A stretch of 64,000 nucleotides of DNA, taken from Salinivibrio kushneri. GTDB taxonomy: Bacteria; Pseudomonadota; Gammaproteobacteria; Enterobacterales; Vibrionaceae. Made by a program: the position numbers and the translations under genes. Every line of letters starts with the position of its first letter. Position 1 is the first letter of the stretch. The notes beneath the pieces were generated by a model. The model was not told the origin of the DNA, did no database searches, and worked only from the letters and a program-made list of their open reading frames with translations. The stretch spans positions 2,381,317-2,445,316 of the forward strand of contig NZ_CP114588.1 of the NCBI RefSeq assembly GCF_027286325.1, written 5' to 3'. This document shows positions 17,495-27,980 of the stretch, piece after piece.

Positions 17495-18424
17495 ATGAGC
17501 GATTTTTCAGCCCCCACTTTTCGCATTGGGTTTCTTCACCCTCGCTATCTTCATACCTGGCTTGGTGTCGGGTTAATGTATCTGGCTAGCTGGCTGCCTT
17601 ATCGCGTCCAATTCTATTTAGGCCGCGGTTTAGGTCACTTGATGCATACACTAATGAAACGCCGCGTTAAAATTGCCGATCGTAACCTAGCGCTGTGCTT
17701 TCCAGAGATGACGCCCGCTAACCGCGCTGCGATGGTGAAAGAAAATTTTGCCAACGCCGGCCTTGCCTTGTTCGAGACTGGTATGGCGTGGTTTTGGCCC
17801 AAATGGCGAATCAACAAGCATGTCACCATTGAGGGACTAGACACCCTGCTTGAGCTTGAACAACAAGGCAAAGGCGTGCTGTTGATTGCTGTGCACTCAC
17901 TGAACTTAGAGATTGGCGCGCGCGGCTTAAGCGAACAAACGCCTGGCGTGGGTGTATACCGCCCCAACACCAACCCTGTGTATGACTGGTTTCAATTCCG
18001 TGGCCGCATGAAGCGTAATATTGGGGTTGATCGCAAAGACGTCAAATCGATGATCCACTACCTCAAAGAAGGCCATCGAATGTGGTATGCGCCCGATCAC
18101 GACTATGGTCGCCGCCGCTCAACCTTTGCTCCGCTGTTTGCGGTCAAACAAGCTTGCACCACCACGGGCACTAGTTTGCTGACTCATGCCGGTCACGCCA
18201 CCGTGGTACCTTTTTCTGTGGTGAGAGAACGGCGGCTAGGCCAATACCGCGTTAAAATTGACCCACCCATAACGGATTTCCCTAAAGAAGCGCATGCCGC
18301 CGCGGTGGTCACTAACCAAGCGGTTGAGCGTTTGATCCTGCGCGCCCCTGAGCAATATATGTGGTTGCATCGCCGTTTTAAAACTCGCCCAGAGGGTGAG
18401 CCTTCTTTATATAAAAAAGTATAA
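17495..18424 (+). CDS. lpxL: LpxL/HtrB-type Kdo2-lipid IVA acyltransferase
   Basis: It adds a secondary acyl chain to lipid A precursor at the cytoplasmic face of the inner membrane. The 309-residue protein has an N-terminal membrane anchor (about residues 21-37, GVGLMYLASWLPYRVQF) and the catalytic HX4E motif HSLNLE (His134, Glu139). Further LpxL features are VYRPNTNPVYDWFQFRGR and MWYAPDHDYG. LpxL, LpxP and LpxM differ in chain and position specificity, and I assign LpxL mainly on the N-terminal and HX4E context. The gene is divergent from hldE, another lipopolysaccharide gene. No strong ribosome binding site is seen before the ATG. Confidence 0.87.
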   Translation: MSDFSAPTFRIGFLHPRYLHTWLGVGLMYLASWLPYRVQFYLGRGLGHLMHTLMKRRVKIADRNLALCFPEMTPANRAAMVKENFANAGLALFETGMAWFWPKWRINKHVTIEGLDTLLELEQQGKGVLLIAVHSLNLEIGARGLSEQTPGVGVYRPNTNPVYDWFQFRGRMKRNIGVDRKDVKSMIHYLKEGHRMWYAPDHDYGRRRSTFAPLFAVKQACTTTGTSLLTHAGHATVVPFSVVRERRLGQYRVKIDPPITDFPKEAHAAAVVTNQAVERLILRAPEQYMWLHRRFKTRPEGEPSLYKKV

Positions 18425-18431
18425 CGCTACC

Positions 18432-18451
18432 CAGGCCGCTATCGCGGCCTG
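18432..18451. terminator. Hairpin between the converging lpxL and glnE genes
   Basis: CAGGCCGC (18432-18439), loop TATC, GCGGCCTG (18444-18451) form a perfect 8-bp G+C stem between convergent stops. There is no T-run on either side, so intrinsic termination is uncertain. Confidence 0.45.
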
Positions 18452-18470
18452 ATGTTGGTGCTAAGCCACA

Positions 18471-21326
18471 CTATTTCACTTGCCCATCAAACCACTGTTG
18501 CCAGGCTTGTTGCACCACGTCGCGCTCATCGATAAAGGCATCAGCCTCCACCTTACCACTCTCACCCGCGAGGTGGCTGCGGTGGAGTGCATTGCGCATC
18601 CGCGTATAGGCCGACTTTAACCCTGCCGCCTGCGCCAGTGGCATCACTCCCAGCTCTCCGGCTTGCTCAAAAATGCGCGCGTTGTCGCTGTAACGGGTCA
18701 GCGCAGGTTGCGTTGCACTATTGCCGAGCACTAAATATTGCGCCAAGAACTCGATGTCAGTGATCCCACCTGCGTCTTGTTTGATGGAGAAGGTATCTTT
18801 TTGTCCTGTCGCTTTATGCTGACGCATTTTTTCACGCATGCCACTGACTTGCTCTCTCAAAGTCTCCCTTTCTCGTGGGGCAGCAAGAATATGATGACGC
18901 ACCTCGGTAAACGCGGACTCAAGCTGAGGGTCACCGTATATCATGCGCGCACGCACCAGCGCCTGATGCTCCCATGTCCAGGCTTCGTTTTGTTGGTAAT
19001 CCGCGTAAGCGTCCAGTGTACTGACCAGCATTCCGGAGGTGCCGGAAGGGCGAAGGCGTGTGTCAATGTCATAGAGCACCCCAGAGGGCGTGCGCGTAGA
19101 GAAAAGGTGCACGATACGCTGGGCAAGACGCAGATAGAATTGGCGGCCATCAATGACTTTGCGTCCGTCAGTCTCAACATTCGCGGGGCAGTCATGCAGA
19201 AAAACCACATCGAGGTCGGAATTATAACCTAGCTCCCATCCGCCTAATTTTCCGTAACCAATCACCGCAAAGCCACGCCCCTCGCGCTCGCCCAAGTGTG
19301 TCGGTTGGCCATATTTTTCCACCATTTGGTGCCAGGCCTGATTGACCACCGCCTCCACAATCGCTTCGGCCAAGTAAGTCAAATGATCACTGACGCGCAT
19401 CACAGGTAGCACACCGGCGATATCCGCCGCGGCAATTTTTAATAACTGTACTTGCTTAAACTGACGGACCGCTTCCATTTGTTGCTCCATATCCTCAACA
19501 GGAATACGGGCAAGATAATCGCGTAATTCGCTGCGATAGGCATCGGGCGCTAAAGGTTGGTACAAATGGGTTAAATCGAGCAGCTCATCCAGTAGCAAAG
19601 GGTAGCGCGCCAACTTCTCTGCCACCATCGGGCTGGCCGTACAAAGTCGTAACAGCTGATCGATCGCGCCGGGGTGCTCATCCAATAGTTCTAAGTAGGT
19701 GGTGCGAGTCGAGATATTGAGTAACAGGTGGGTGATATGTGGCAACACCTGCTGCGGTTGCGGTAACGTCAGTAGCTTACTTAACATCACCGGCATCAAT
19801 CGATTAAGTACTTCTCGGCCACGCGGCCCAACAGTGCGTTTGGCGAGCTCTTGTTTAAACGCCAATAACTGCTCAGCAATATTGGTGTCCGGTAGATCTA
19901 AGCCTGCTAAGATCAAGTGGGCGTTTTCTACATCTCGCGCCATCGCCCATAGATCGTGATACTCAGTATCGACATCCGTGTCTGTTTCTTGCTCATCTTC
20001 GCCAATCAAGCCAGAAAAGACCTGATTAACCGCTTGCATATGCTGAGTGATGTCGGCCTGTAAGCGCGCCCAGTCATTGACCCCCATGGCGTGACAAAGC
20101 CGCTCACGATCAAGGTCGTTATCGGGCAGGGTCTGCGTTTGGTTGTCATCAATGGCTTGCAGGAGGTTTTCAACTCGACGCAAATAGCAATACGCGGCCT
20201 TTAATTGGCTTACCTCAGCGGTGGGCAATAATTCCAGTTCCGCAATCGCATCTAAGGTGTCGAGCAAGCCACGCTGGCGCAAACTGGGCTCTCGGCCGCC
20301 GCGAATAAGCTGAAACGACTGAGCAATAAATTCAATCTCCCGAATTCCCCCCGCGCCAAGCTTAATATTGTCGGTTAAGCCACGCCGACGTACCTCTCGT
20401 TGGATTAACTGTTTCATCCGCCGCAGCGCTTGAATGGCACTAAAATCGATGTAACGACGGAAGACAAACGGGCGTAACATCTGACGTAGCGTTTGATAAC
20501 AATCATACTGCTCTTTACCCATGACTCGCGCCTTCACCATCGCATAGCGCTCCCAATCACGCCCTTGCTCTTGGTAGTAATCTTCGAGTGCGGAAAAGCT
20601 CATCACTAAGGGGCCACTATCCCCAAAGGGGCGTAAGCGCATATCAACCCGATAACAAAAACCGTCCATCGTGGGTTGGTCGAGCGCTTTGATCAGACGC
20701 TGCCCTAGCCGGGTAAAGAATTGCGCATTGGCGATGCTTTTTCTCGCCCCTTGCGTCTCCCCAGACTCCGGGTAGGTGAAAATTAAATCAATGTCGGAGG
20801 AAAAGTTGAGCTCACCGCCCCCGAGTTTACCCATGCCCAAAACGAGCATTGGCTGCGGCTCCCCCTCTGGGCTCATAGGCGTGCCCCAGTCGTGACAGCC
20901 GCGCTGATAGAGCCATTGATAGGCAGATAAGATTTGCGCTTCCGCAAGGGCTGACAGGTGCTGTAAACCTTGCTCAACCGGCCATTGGTTGTGGATCTCT
21001 TGCCACGCTATCCATACGAGCTCACGCTGGCGATGCCGACGGAGTTGACGGTGAAACTCACTCTCATCTGTGACCGCTTCCAACATCTGACTCAGCTCAG
21101 CTTGGTATGTTTGCTCACGCGAGGCTTGCTGACGATGCTGATACAGCCAGTCGAGAAGCCCAGGGGTTTGGGTTAATGCCTTGGCGACAAACTCGCTACA
21201 CGCTAAGGCCTGCTCGAGTTGCTCACGCGCCGTGCCTTGCCACTGCGGCACGGCGTCAGGGGCAAATTCATTTAATCGTGTCCAGTGCTGATGCAAGCAA
21301 GCGGCAAGAGAGTCAGAGAGTACCAT
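18471..21326 (-). CDS. glnE: Bifunctional glutamine synthetase adenylyltransferase/deadenylase
   Basis: GlnE adenylylates and deadenylylates glutamine synthetase in response to PII and glutamine, setting nitrogen assimilation. The 951-residue protein contains two nucleotidyltransferase domains, each with the metal-binding signature: [15 protein letters not shown] with [11 protein letters not shown] (N-terminal, deadenylylation), and [15 protein letters not shown] with [11 protein letters not shown] (C-terminal, adenylylation). Both catalytic DxD pairs are present. It ends close to the converging lpxL gene. In E. coli ygiF directly precedes glnE; here a chemoreceptor gene lies between them on the same strand. 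Confidence 0.97.
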   Translation of the reverse strand: MVLSDSLAACLHQHWTRLNEFAPDAVPQWQGTAREQLEQALACSEFVAKALTQTPGLLDWLYQHRQQASREQTYQAELSQMLEAVTDESEFHRQLRRHRQRELVWIAWQEIHNQWPVEQGLQHLSALAEAQILSAYQWLYQRGCHDWGTPMSPEGEPQPMLVLGMGKLGGGELNFSSDIDLIFTYPESGETQGARKSIANAQFFTRLGQRLIKALDQPTMDGFCYRVDMRLRPFGDSGPLVMSFSALEDYYQEQGRDWERYAMVKARVMGKEQYDCYQTLRQMLRPFVFRRYIDFSAIQALRRMKQLIQREVRRRGLTDNIKLGAGGIREIEFIAQSFQLIRGGREPSLRQRGLLDTLDAIAELELLPTAEVSQLKAAYCYLRRVENLLQAIDDNQTQTLPDNDLDRERLCHAMGVNDWARLQADITQHMQAVNQVFSGLIGEDEQETDTDVDTEYHDLWAMARDVENAHLILAGLDLPDTNIAEQLLAFKQELAKRTVGPRGREVLNRLMPVMLSKLLTLPQPQQVLPHITHLLLNISTRTTYLELLDEHPGAIDQLLRLCTASPMVAEKLARYPLLLDELLDLTHLYQPLAPDAYRSELRDYLARIPVEDMEQQMEAVRQFKQVQLLKIAAADIAGVLPVMRVSDHLTYLAEAIVEAVVNQAWHQMVEKYGQPTHLGEREGRGFAVIGYGKLGGWELGYNSDLDVVFLHDCPANVETDGRKVIDGRQFYLRLAQRIVHLFSTRTPSGVLYDIDTRLRPSGTSGMLVSTLDAYADYQQNEAWTWEHQALVRARMIYGDPQLESAFTEVRHHILAAPRERETLREQVSGMREKMRQHKATGQKDTFSIKQDAGGITDIEFLAQYLVLGNSATQPALTRYSDNARIFEQAGELGVMPLAQAAGLKSAYTRMRNALHRSHLAGESGKVEADAFIDERDVVQQAWQQWFDGQVK

Positions 21327-21363
21327 GGGCAGTCCTTTTGATATCGTCCTGTATCGACACTAA

Positions 21364-21394
21364 CAAAAACGGCTCACTGATGCAGCGAGCCGTT
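21364..21394 (-). terminator. Terminator after the chemoreceptor gene
   Basis: On the minus strand, AACGGCTC and GAGCCGTT (plus-strand arms 21368-21375 and 21387-21394) form an 8-bp stem with a possible inner CTG/CAG pairing, followed by TTTTTG. It lies 30 bases past the chemoreceptor stop and just before glnE, so glnE probably has its own promoter. Confidence 0.8.
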
Positions 21395-21424
21395 GTTGAT
21401 TACGGGATAAAACCTCAAACGTGG

Positions 21425-23026
21425 TTAAACCTTAAAGGCCTCAATTTTATCTTTGAGTGATTGCGCACTTTGTTCAACCATCTCTGCCGTTTCATGTAGC
21501 TCAGACGCTACCGTCACCGATGCCTGAACCAAATCTTTAACATTGGTGAGGTTTTGGTTCATCTCACCGGCCACTGACGCTTGTTGCTCCGCCGATGAGG
21601 CGATTTGGAAGTTCATGTCATTAAGCGATTGGATTTGCGTGACGATTTGCTCAAGCTCTCCGCCAGCCTGGCTCACTGACTCGACCCCTGTCTTGGCCTC
21701 GGAAACACTGCGATCCATCAAGCCCACCGCTTTTTGCGCACTTTGCTGCAACTGGGTGATCATGTCTTGAATTTCTACCGTGGCTTCTTGGGTGTGTTGC
21801 GCCAGCTTGCGTACTTCATCAGCCACCACCGCAAAGCCGCGCCCCGTGTCGCCCGCTCGCGCCGCTTCTATCGCGGCATTGAGTGCCAGTAGATTGGTTT
21901 GCTCTGAAATTCCTTGAATGGTGACCACGACAGTACCGATTTTCTCCACCTGGGCATCGACCTGTCCCACGACCTGGGATGACTCGCTGATGTCATTGGA
22001 CAGCTCATTGATGGTTTTGATGGTACTGCTCACGTGCTCTTGGCCGCTGTTCGCCTGCTGGCTAGAGGTTTCGGTCGCTTTGGCCGCCTCTCGCGTGTGC
22101 TCAGCGACGGTTTGCACGGTCGCACTCATCTCACTCATCGCCGAGGCGAGCTGATCCATCTCAGAGAATTGCTCTTGCGATGACTCTTTGGTTTCCGACA
22201 TGCTGATCGTCATAATCTCAGCCAGAGAAGAAAGATCATCCGACGCTTGGCGCTGCGCGTTAATCACATCCACCAATTGCTGACGCGACCTTTCCAGCTC
22301 ACGCGCTAAATCACCGAACTCATCTCGGCTATTCATCTCAATCGGCTCACTTAAGTCACGGTTGGCGAGTGCCCGGATTCTATCGGTGAGATAATTAATT
22401 TGGCGCAGCATAATATTGGAGCCGCCCAGCAAAATGACCATGAAAGAGACGATCATCAACGCGGTTTGCCACGCTACCTGTATCATATAATCTTGATAAT
22501 ATGCCTGCGCCTCGGACGTCGGTTGTGATGCCACGAGCCACCAATTACTGCCGCCTACGGGCACGGCATAGCCATGACGGCCACCGTCATAAACGGTATA
22601 GCTAAACGCGCTTGACTGATTGAGAAACAAGTCAGCGACATCGGTTCCGGTGCTGTCATCCGTCACGCGTAACGCGTCAAACTGGCGCATTGAGGGGTGG
22701 GACCAGATCTGGCGAGTGGTGCCATTGACCAAATATAAATACGCCCCTTCGCTGAATTCGGCGTTCATGGTATCTACCGCCTCTCGCATCAAGCGTTCCC
22801 CATCAGGCTGATCGATGAGGGCGCCAGTCATGGCCGCACTAGACTGTGCAAGCTCTTGGGTTTGATGCAAAGTGAAGTCAATCACGGACTGGCGAAAGGT
22901 GTTCGCGTCCCACATCTGCTTGCCGACCAGAATAATGGTACTAAAGACCATGAGAATCACGAGTTTTGGGATCAAGCGCAGATTGGTAACGGGTTTCTCC
23001 CACGCATAAAAGGTGTGTTTAGCCAT
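21425..23026 (-). CDS. Methyl-accepting chemotaxis protein, single Cache sensor
   Basis: This inner-membrane chemoreceptor passes ligand binding to CheA/CheW. The 533-residue protein has transmembrane segment 1 at about 17-36 and a periplasmic domain of roughly 145 residues with a single-Cache look ([20 protein letters not shown] and [10 protein letters not shown]). Transmembrane segment 2 is at about 183-203, with a HAMP domain at about 206-258 and a cytoplasmic signalling domain. The highly conserved hairpin tip is present ([19 protein letters not shown], then [12 protein letters not shown]). It lacks a C-terminal CheR-binding pentapeptide. The ligand is unknown. Its own terminator and dyad-containing upstream region suggest it is a single-gene unit placed between ygiF and glnE. 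Confidence 0.95.
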   Translation of the reverse strand: MAKHTFYAWEKPVTNLRLIPKLVILMVFSTIILVGKQMWDANTFRQSVIDFTLHQTQELAQSSAAMTGALIDQPDGERLMREAVDTMNAEFSEGAYLYLVNGTTRQIWSHPSMRQFDALRVTDDSTGTDVADLFLNQSSAFSYTVYDGGRHGYAVPVGGSNWWLVASQPTSEAQAYYQDYMIQVAWQTALMIVSFMVILLGGSNIMLRQINYLTDRIRALANRDLSEPIEMNSRDEFGDLARELERSRQQLVDVINAQRQASDDLSSLAEIMTISMSETKESSQEQFSEMDQLASAMSEMSATVQTVAEHTREAAKATETSSQQANSGQEHVSSTIKTINELSNDISESSQVVGQVDAQVEKIGTVVVTIQGISEQTNLLALNAAIEAARAGDTGRGFAVVADEVRKLAQHTQEATVEIQDMITQLQQSAQKAVGLMDRSVSEAKTGVESVSQAGGELEQIVTQIQSLNDMNFQIASSAEQQASVAGEMNQNLTNVKDLVQASVTVASELHETAEMVEQSAQSLKDKIEAFKV

Positions 23027-23174
23027 AATCCTGAAAGCTCCATGTCCGTTATTAAGCCAACTGACTGCAAAACGGGCGATTATTAATACTGAGTGATGTT
23101 ATATCGGCAAACCTCACCCTCACTGAATCCTTGTTTACCGTATTTGTGAAATTTGCCCATAAACAATGCCCATA

Positions 23175-23198
23175 ATGATAAGTTAATCAAATTATCAT
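23175..23198. promoter_or_regulatory. Inverted repeat upstream of the chemoreceptor gene
   Basis: ATGATAA (23175-23181) and TTATCAT (23192-23198) are perfect inverted arms 10 bases apart, in an AT-rich tract about 150 bases before the chemoreceptor start. The spacing of one helical turn fits a dimeric repressor or activator, but I cannot name the factor. The rest of the roughly 300-base gap (23027-23325) holds no gene I can support. Confidence 0.4.
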
Positions 23199-23325
23199 CA
23201 CGTACCTTGTCTGTTTATAACGTAAAAAAGTGCCAGAAATATTGATCCCAAAGGCGGTTTTACCGGATCGCCTCAAACAGTGCGACTGGGTACTCAAGCA
23301 ACGTAACCGCATAAAGGCACACATA

Positions 23326-23353
23326 AAAAAAGCAACCTCCTGGTTGCTTTTTA
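23326..23353 (-). terminator. Terminator after ygiF
   Basis: Plus-strand arms AAAAGCAACC (ending 23338) and GGTTGCTTTT (from 23343) with loop TCCT give, on the minus strand, a hairpin followed by a run of T. It begins 15 bases past the ygiF stop. Confidence 0.9.
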
Positions 23354-23367
23354 TGACTCTCGTTCGC

Positions 23368-24891
23368 TTACTCTTGCCAATAAGGAGTAAGACGCAATCC
23401 CGTTTGACGGCTTTGCGTCATCGCATGAAACAGTGACTCTTCTTTACGTGCCAACCATTTCTCTGCCTGTTTTTTATCCTCTTCATCGTCAATTTCAACC
23501 ACTCGCTCACGCACCGGTTCGAGCAAGCGCAGCTCTTCAATACCTTGCAACATATCGAGCCAAGGCAAGCGGAAGGCTTTACGCTGACTTTTGTCATACA
23601 AAGAGGCCAAGCAGGTGCCTAGCAACAAATTGCGTTGCAAGCGAGGGTATTGGTCAAAGTAATCGTGCCGTGTCAGTGTCTTCGTTTCATCAAATGCGTC
23701 AAGTAATTCGTGCCAAGACTCTGGCAGTGCTTTATCGGCCAAATGTTGAATCGGTTGAGCAAGCTTATCTGCCGCTTTATCATCTAAAAACGGTTGCCAA
23801 CCTTTCGAGAGGATCCAGCGACTCAAATCGAGCAGCAAGTTGCAATACCGCGATGTATGCAGCAGCGCGACAATGTCCTCACGTTCAGGTAACCGTGCTT
23901 GTTCGGCCTTCAAGTTTTTCACCAAGGTTTTACGCGCGTTTAATTTGCGCAGGTACTGCCCTTTGTCTTCACATAAGCGGGCATTGGCCCACGCATCATC
24001 GAGCCACGCCAGCTCACCTTCGAACCATTGCAGCTCTTGGCGGAGTAAACTGCTTGCTCTGCGCGGCACTACACCGCCGAATAACACAAACGCCTGTCGG
24101 ATCAACAAAACGGCATAGCGAATTTCTTGCAACGCCTCGAGTGACTCGCGCTCAATGTAAATCTGCTCGTGATAATGCCAGTGGTTCAGTGCGTGCTCGA
24201 GGATCCGAATTAGGGCTTTTTCTTGGCTATCATTAGCGCCGAGTTTAACGATGGATAAGGCTTTAACCGGATCGCCCTGATAGCCTGTTGCCAAGCGGTA
24301 GCCACGCGCCGCCTTGCTCAAATTACCGAGGCGTAGACCGCCATCATCCGCCAAACTACGTGCCAGCGAGAACAAGGCATCGGTTTGACCAGAAATCAGC
24401 TCCAGCTCAACCTCAGAAATCACATCCTTGTCACCGGTTTCGGTGGACACTTCGCCCTGATCGCTCGCCAATTCAATCTGACTGCCATCATCGGTCGCCA
24501 ACAGCCATTGCTGGCGGACAAAATCGGTGGAAAACAACGGCTGAAGAGCCTGACTCAATGCATCAACATCAAGGTCATCGGGCCATGCGTCGACTGGGAT
24601 CAAAGAAAGATCAGGTTCAGGTCCGTTAAGCTCGGCGTTGTATTCTGGGCGCTGATGCAGCCCAGCCACGACCCGACCCGCGGTTTTGAGGGTTTGAATG
24701 TACACACCATCAAAACGACGTACCCGCAAACCGATATCGTGTTTACGTAGGGTAAAATCTGGCGTATCGAAGTAGATGTTTCCCAGCTCACGCTGGCTTT
24801 GCTGTAGCTGTTTTACACTGACAATTTTATCGCGAATACGATGAGAAAAGTCAGAAGAGACAAAAAATTTGAGCTCTATCTCAGTGTCCAT
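23368..24891 (-). CDS. ygiF: CYTH/CHAD-domain inorganic triphosphatase
   Basis: YgiF-type proteins hydrolyse inorganic tripolyphosphate through the CYTH domain, and CHAD domains bind polyphosphate. The 507-residue protein starts with the CYTH signature IELKFFV (residues 4-10). Charged tunnel strands such as YFDTPDFTLRKHDIGLRVRR follow. From about residue 210 comes an alpha-helical CHAD domain rich in basic residues and conserved histidines (HALNHWHYHEQIYIERESLE). The start at 24891 (MDTEIELKF) is the canonical one with TAGGT upstream; the frame extends 19 codons further without support. It is divergent from the DUF47-pit pair, so polyphosphate and phosphate genes are grouped here. Confidence 0.9.
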   Translation of the reverse strand: MDTEIELKFFVSSDFSHRIRDKIVSVKQLQQSQRELGNIYFDTPDFTLRKHDIGLRVRRFDGVYIQTLKTAGRVVAGLHQRPEYNAELNGPEPDLSLIPVDAWPDDLDVDALSQALQPLFSTDFVRQQWLLATDDGSQIELASDQGEVSTETGDKDVISEVELELISGQTDALFSLARSLADDGGLRLGNLSKAARGYRLATGYQGDPVKALSIVKLGANDSQEKALIRILEHALNHWHYHEQIYIERESLEALQEIRYAVLLIRQAFVLFGGVVPRRASSLLRQELQWFEGELAWLDDAWANARLCEDKGQYLRKLNARKTLVKNLKAEQARLPEREDIVALLHTSRYCNLLLDLSRWILSKGWQPFLDDKAADKLAQPIQHLADKALPESWHELLDAFDETKTLTRHDYFDQYPRLQRNLLLGTCLASLYDKSQRKAFRLPWLDMLQGIEELRLLEPVRERVVEIDDEEDKKQAEKWLARKEESLFHAMTQSRQTGLRLTPYWQE

Positions 24892-25114
24892 ACGGGTACC
24901 TATAGCCAATTGCCTGACAAGGATATGAACAATTGATCCTGTCGGCAAGCGCTATCACTACCAGGCTTGATCACGCGCACTGAGGCAGAGATCACAAAAG
25001 CTATTTCTTTAGCCTATGTTCTGCGCTACCATCGCCGCTCCGATATACCATCGTTGAACTTTTCGCCTCTCTTTTTTGCCCGCTGGGCATGAGGCAACCA
25101 GGTAGATTACGGCT

Positions 25115-25795
25115 ATGCCAGTCAATACAATTGTTGGGCTATTTGCAAAGAGCCCTATTAAACCACTGCAGCGTCACGTAAATCGTGTAAACGATTGTTG
25201 TGAGTTACTGATCCCCTTCTTTCATGCTTGCGAGCAACAAGATTGGGATAAGGCAAACCAACTCCGTCAGCAAATCTCAGATATTGAGAAAGATGCTGAT
25301 ACCCTAAAGCGCAATATCCGGCTTAAGTTACCACGAGGTCTCTTTATGCCCGTCGATCGCACGGACATGCTCGAGCTCCTCACCCAGCAAGACAAGCTGG
25401 CAAATTTAGCCAAAGATATTGCCGGCCGCGTGATAGGCCGCCAGCTTCGTATGCCCCCCTCAATGAATGATGCCTTTATCGCCTATGTGCAGCGGTGCTT
25501 AGATGCTGCCGCGCAAGCACGCCGCGTGATCAACGAGCTTGAAGAGCTACTTGAGACTGGCTTTAAAGGGCGCGAAGTCACCTTAGTCGCCGAAATGATT
25601 CATCAGTTGGATGTGATTGAAGACGATACCGATTCTATGCAAATCCAACTTCGCCAAGCATTAATGGCCGTTGAGCAGGAGTACAACCCTGTCGACGTCA
25701 TGTTCTTGTACAAAATCCTCGAGTGGGTCGGTGAAATTGCTGACCAGGCGCAACGTGTGGGTGCGCGCTTAGAGGTCATGCTTTCCCGTTCCTAA
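25115..25795 (+). CDS. DUF47 (TIGR00153) PhoU-like protein
   Basis: This 226-residue, all-helical protein belongs to the DUF47/TIGR00153 family, distant relatives of PhoU. The members usually sit directly before a pit gene and are thought to modulate phosphate transport. Recognisable parts are MPVNTIVGLFAKSPIKPLQRH at the N terminus (first 20 residues quoted in part: VGLFAKSPIKPLQRH), DIEKDADTLKRNIRLKLPRG and VIEDDTDSMQIQLRQ; the acidic ExxxD-type pairs could bind metal as in PhoU. It lies 28 bases before pit and they are surely cotranscribed. The 223 bases to ygiF contain no clear Pho box. Confidence 0.88.
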   Translation: MPVNTIVGLFAKSPIKPLQRHVNRVNDCCELLIPFFHACEQQDWDKANQLRQQISDIEKDADTLKRNIRLKLPRGLFMPVDRTDMLELLTQQDKLANLAKDIAGRVIGRQLRMPPSMNDAFIAYVQRCLDAAAQARRVINELEELLETGFKGREVTLVAEMIHQLDVIEDDTDSMQIQLRQALMAVEQEYNPVDVMFLYKILEWVGEIADQAQRVGARLEVMLSRS

Positions 25796-25823
25796 CCGAG
25801 TGATGTAACAACAAGGTATTACA

Positions 25824-27080
25824 ATGGAAATCCTGATGAATCACGGGACCATACTGATCATGGTCGCCGCGGCTTTTGGTTTTTTAATGGCGATTGGTAT
25901 TGGTGCCAATGACGTCGCCAATGCGATGGGCACCTCCGTGGGCTCGAAAGCGCTCACCGTCAAACAAGCCATTATTGTAGCAATGATCTTTGAATTCGCC
26001 GGCGCGTATTTAGCCGGTGGCGAGGTCACAGATACCATTCGCAAAGGCGTGATTGACACCAGTTTTTATGCTGACCAACCGTTGGAGTTAGTCTTTGGCA
26101 TGATGTCCGCGCTACTGGCGGCAGGCTCTTGGCTATTACTTGCCTCATTCATGGGTTGGCCCGTCTCCACCACCCACTCTATCATTGGTGCGATTATTGG
26201 CTTTGCCTGCCTATCGGTTGGCGCAGATGCAGTCGATTGGCAAACAGTGCAAGGCATCGTTGGCAGTTGGATTATCACCCCTTTTATCTCTGGCTTGTTC
26301 GCTTACTTTATATTCTTAAGTGCACAACGACTGATTTTTGATACCGACCGCCCTGTCCTTAATGCCAAACGTTTCGTGCCGCTTTATATGTTTCTCACCG
26401 CGTTTATTATCGCGATGGTCACCATCAAAAAAGGCCTCAAACACGTTGGCTTGCACCTGACAACCCTAGAGTCCGTAAGCGCCTCCATCGTGCTCTCTGC
26501 CTTGGTAATGTTTTTTGGTGTGTTCTATATTTCTAAAAAATATCGCGGCGATGAAAATCAAGGGTTTCAGGGGGTTGAGCGGATATTTAGCCTACTGATG
26601 GTGGTCACCGCCTGTGCGATGGCCTTCGCACACGGCTCGAATGACGTGGCCAATGCCATTGGTCCGCTATCGGCCATTGTGGCCACGGTACAAAACCTCG
26701 GTGCTGTGGCGGAAAAAGCACAAATCGCCTGGTGGATTTTACCAATGGGTGGCGCGGGGATTGTACTCGGCCTTGCCACCATGGGACACAGAGTCATGGC
26801 CACTGTAGGCTCCGGGATTACTGAGCTTACCCCTAGCCGTGGCTTTGCTGCGCAACTGGCAACCGCAAGTACGGTCGTGCTCGCCTCAGGCACTGGCCTC
26901 CCTATTTCAACCACACAAACCTTAGTCGGCGGCGTTTTAGGCGTGGGCTTTGCCCGCGGTATTGCGGCACTCAACTTGGGTGTGGTGCGTAATATTGTTG
27001 CCTCGTGGCTGATCACCTTACCGGCGGGGGCCTTGTTGGCTGTGATCTTTTACCAAGTGATGACCTCGCTATTTGCGTAA
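25824..27080 (+). CDS. pit: Low-affinity inorganic phosphate transporter
   Basis: Pit-family secondary carriers move metal-phosphate complexes with protons, or phosphate with Na+, across the inner membrane. The 418-residue protein is hydrophobic with about ten transmembrane segments. It shows the duplicated PiT signature: GANDVANAMGTSVGS near residue 27 and HGSNDVANAIGPLSAI near residue 273, each with a following WPVSTTHSI / GLPISTTQTL segment. The start ATG has AAGG 9 bases upstream. Whether it uses H+ or Na+ cannot be told from sequence; a marine or halophilic host would make Na+ plausible. Confidence 0.94.
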   Translation: MEILMNHGTILIMVAAAFGFLMAIGIGANDVANAMGTSVGSKALTVKQAIIVAMIFEFAGAYLAGGEVTDTIRKGVIDTSFYADQPLELVFGMMSALLAAGSWLLLASFMGWPVSTTHSIIGAIIGFACLSVGADAVDWQTVQGIVGSWIITPFISGLFAYFIFLSAQRLIFDTDRPVLNAKRFVPLYMFLTAFIIAMVTIKKGLKHVGLHLTTLESVSASIVLSALVMFFGVFYISKKYRGDENQGFQGVERIFSLLMVVTACAMAFAHGSNDVANAIGPLSAIVATVQNLGAVAEKAQIAWWILPMGGAGIVLGLATMGHRVMATVGSGITELTPSRGFAAQLATASTVVLASGTGLPISTTQTLVGGVLGVGFARGIAALNLGVVRNIVASWLITLPAGALLAVIFYQVMTSLFA

Positions 27081-27112
27081 CAAGCGCCAGTGATGTCAAA
27101 TCACAGTCAAAA

Positions 27113-27140
27113 AAAGGGGGGCATGGCTCCCCTTTCTTTT
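27113..27140 (+). terminator. Terminator after pit
   Basis: AAAGGGGGGC (27113-27122), loop ATG, GCTCCCCTTT (27126-27135) pair over 10 bp with one G-T wobble, then CTTTT. It lies 32 bases after the pit stop and before the start of the next gene. Confidence 0.85.
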
Positions 27141-27208
27141 ACGCCTATGGCACTATGCCCAGCAAAGCCGATGTGTCCCACACTGAAATTATGCAAAGGA
27201 CCCCAGAC

Positions 27209-27823
27209 GTGAAACACCTGTATTCTGCTCTCGTATTGCTGTTCGTTCTCGTTGCCGCGCCTCGAGCGATGGCAGAAAACTATATTTCTGATGATTTGTT
27301 CACTTATATGCACTCTGGCCCGGGCACGCAATATCGCATTATCGGCAGTGTCGATGCGGGTGATAAAGTCACTGTGCTAAAACGTAATCGTGATGAGGGC
27401 TATACCCAAGTGGTTGACAGCCGTGGCCGTAAAGGCTGGGTAAAAAGTGACTACGTCACCACACAACCGGGCTTAAAAGAACGCGTGCCGGCGCTAGAAT
27501 CAGAGCTGAAAAAGGTGAAGTCCGCACTGGCCAGCGCAAAAGATGATGCCAAAGCACAACAAAAAGGCTTAGCTGAGTCGCTTAAACAGCGCAACGCGCA
27601 GATCGAGAAGCTAGAAGCACACAGCAGCGAACTCAATAAAAAACTGATTGATGCGCAAAGCGAAATCCGTGCACTGCGCGCCAAGATTGATACCCAAAAA
27701 GACGACCTGCTGATGCGCTGGTTTACCTACGGCGGTATGGTGGCCGGCGGTGGCTTACTGTTTGGCTTGGTGCTGCCACATCTTATCCCACGTAAAAAAC
27801 GTCGCCGCGACGGCTGGGCATAA
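27209..27823 (+). CDS. ygiM: YgiM-like SH3-domain membrane protein (TIGR04211)
   Basis: This 204-residue envelope protein has unknown function. I start it at GTG 27209 because AAAGGA lies 8 bases upstream and the product then opens with a typical signal peptide (residues 1-22, ending PRAMA). An ATG 18 bases earlier is possible. A bacterial SH3 domain follows (about 24-90, MHSGPGTQYRIIGSVDAGD and GRKGWVKSDYV), then a charged coiled coil (about 95-165). A single C-terminal transmembrane helix (LLFGLVLPHLIPRKKRRR) has a basic cytosolic tail. E. coli YgiM has the same architecture and is also just upstream of cca. Confidence 0.9.
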   Translation: MKHLYSALVLLFVLVAAPRAMAENYISDDLFTYMHSGPGTQYRIIGSVDAGDKVTVLKRNRDEGYTQVVDSRGRKGWVKSDYVTTQPGLKERVPALESELKKVKSALASAKDDAKAQQKGLAESLKQRNAQIEKLEAHSSELNKKLIDAQSEIRALRAKIDTQKDDLLMRWFTYGGMVAGGGLLFGLVLPHLIPRKKRRRDGWA

Positions 27824-27832
27824 TCGTGAATG

Positions 27833-27857
27833 AAAGGCTGCATTGGCAGCCTTTTTT
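27833..27857 (+). terminator. Terminator between ygiM and cca
   Basis: AAAGGCTGC (27833-27841), loop ATTG, GCAGCCTTT (27846-27854) form a perfect 9-bp stem with T-run to 27857, beginning 10 bases after the ygiM stop. Confidence 0.92.
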
Positions 27858-27980
27858 ATTGCGATCCTGATAGCGGCCTTTTAAGCACACGGTGGGCGTG
27901 CTGCTAGGCTCTATGTATACTTAAACCCATTCGCGACACAAACGTGATTGTGTCTTCTCTGTGTCATTAAGGAGTTTGGT

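Noticed and set aside
23433..24236. 267-codon open frame on plus, opposite ygiF
   Set aside because: It is antisense to a clearly conserved CYTH/CHAD gene; composition is low-complexity Arg/Ser/Ala/Cys and no domain is visible.
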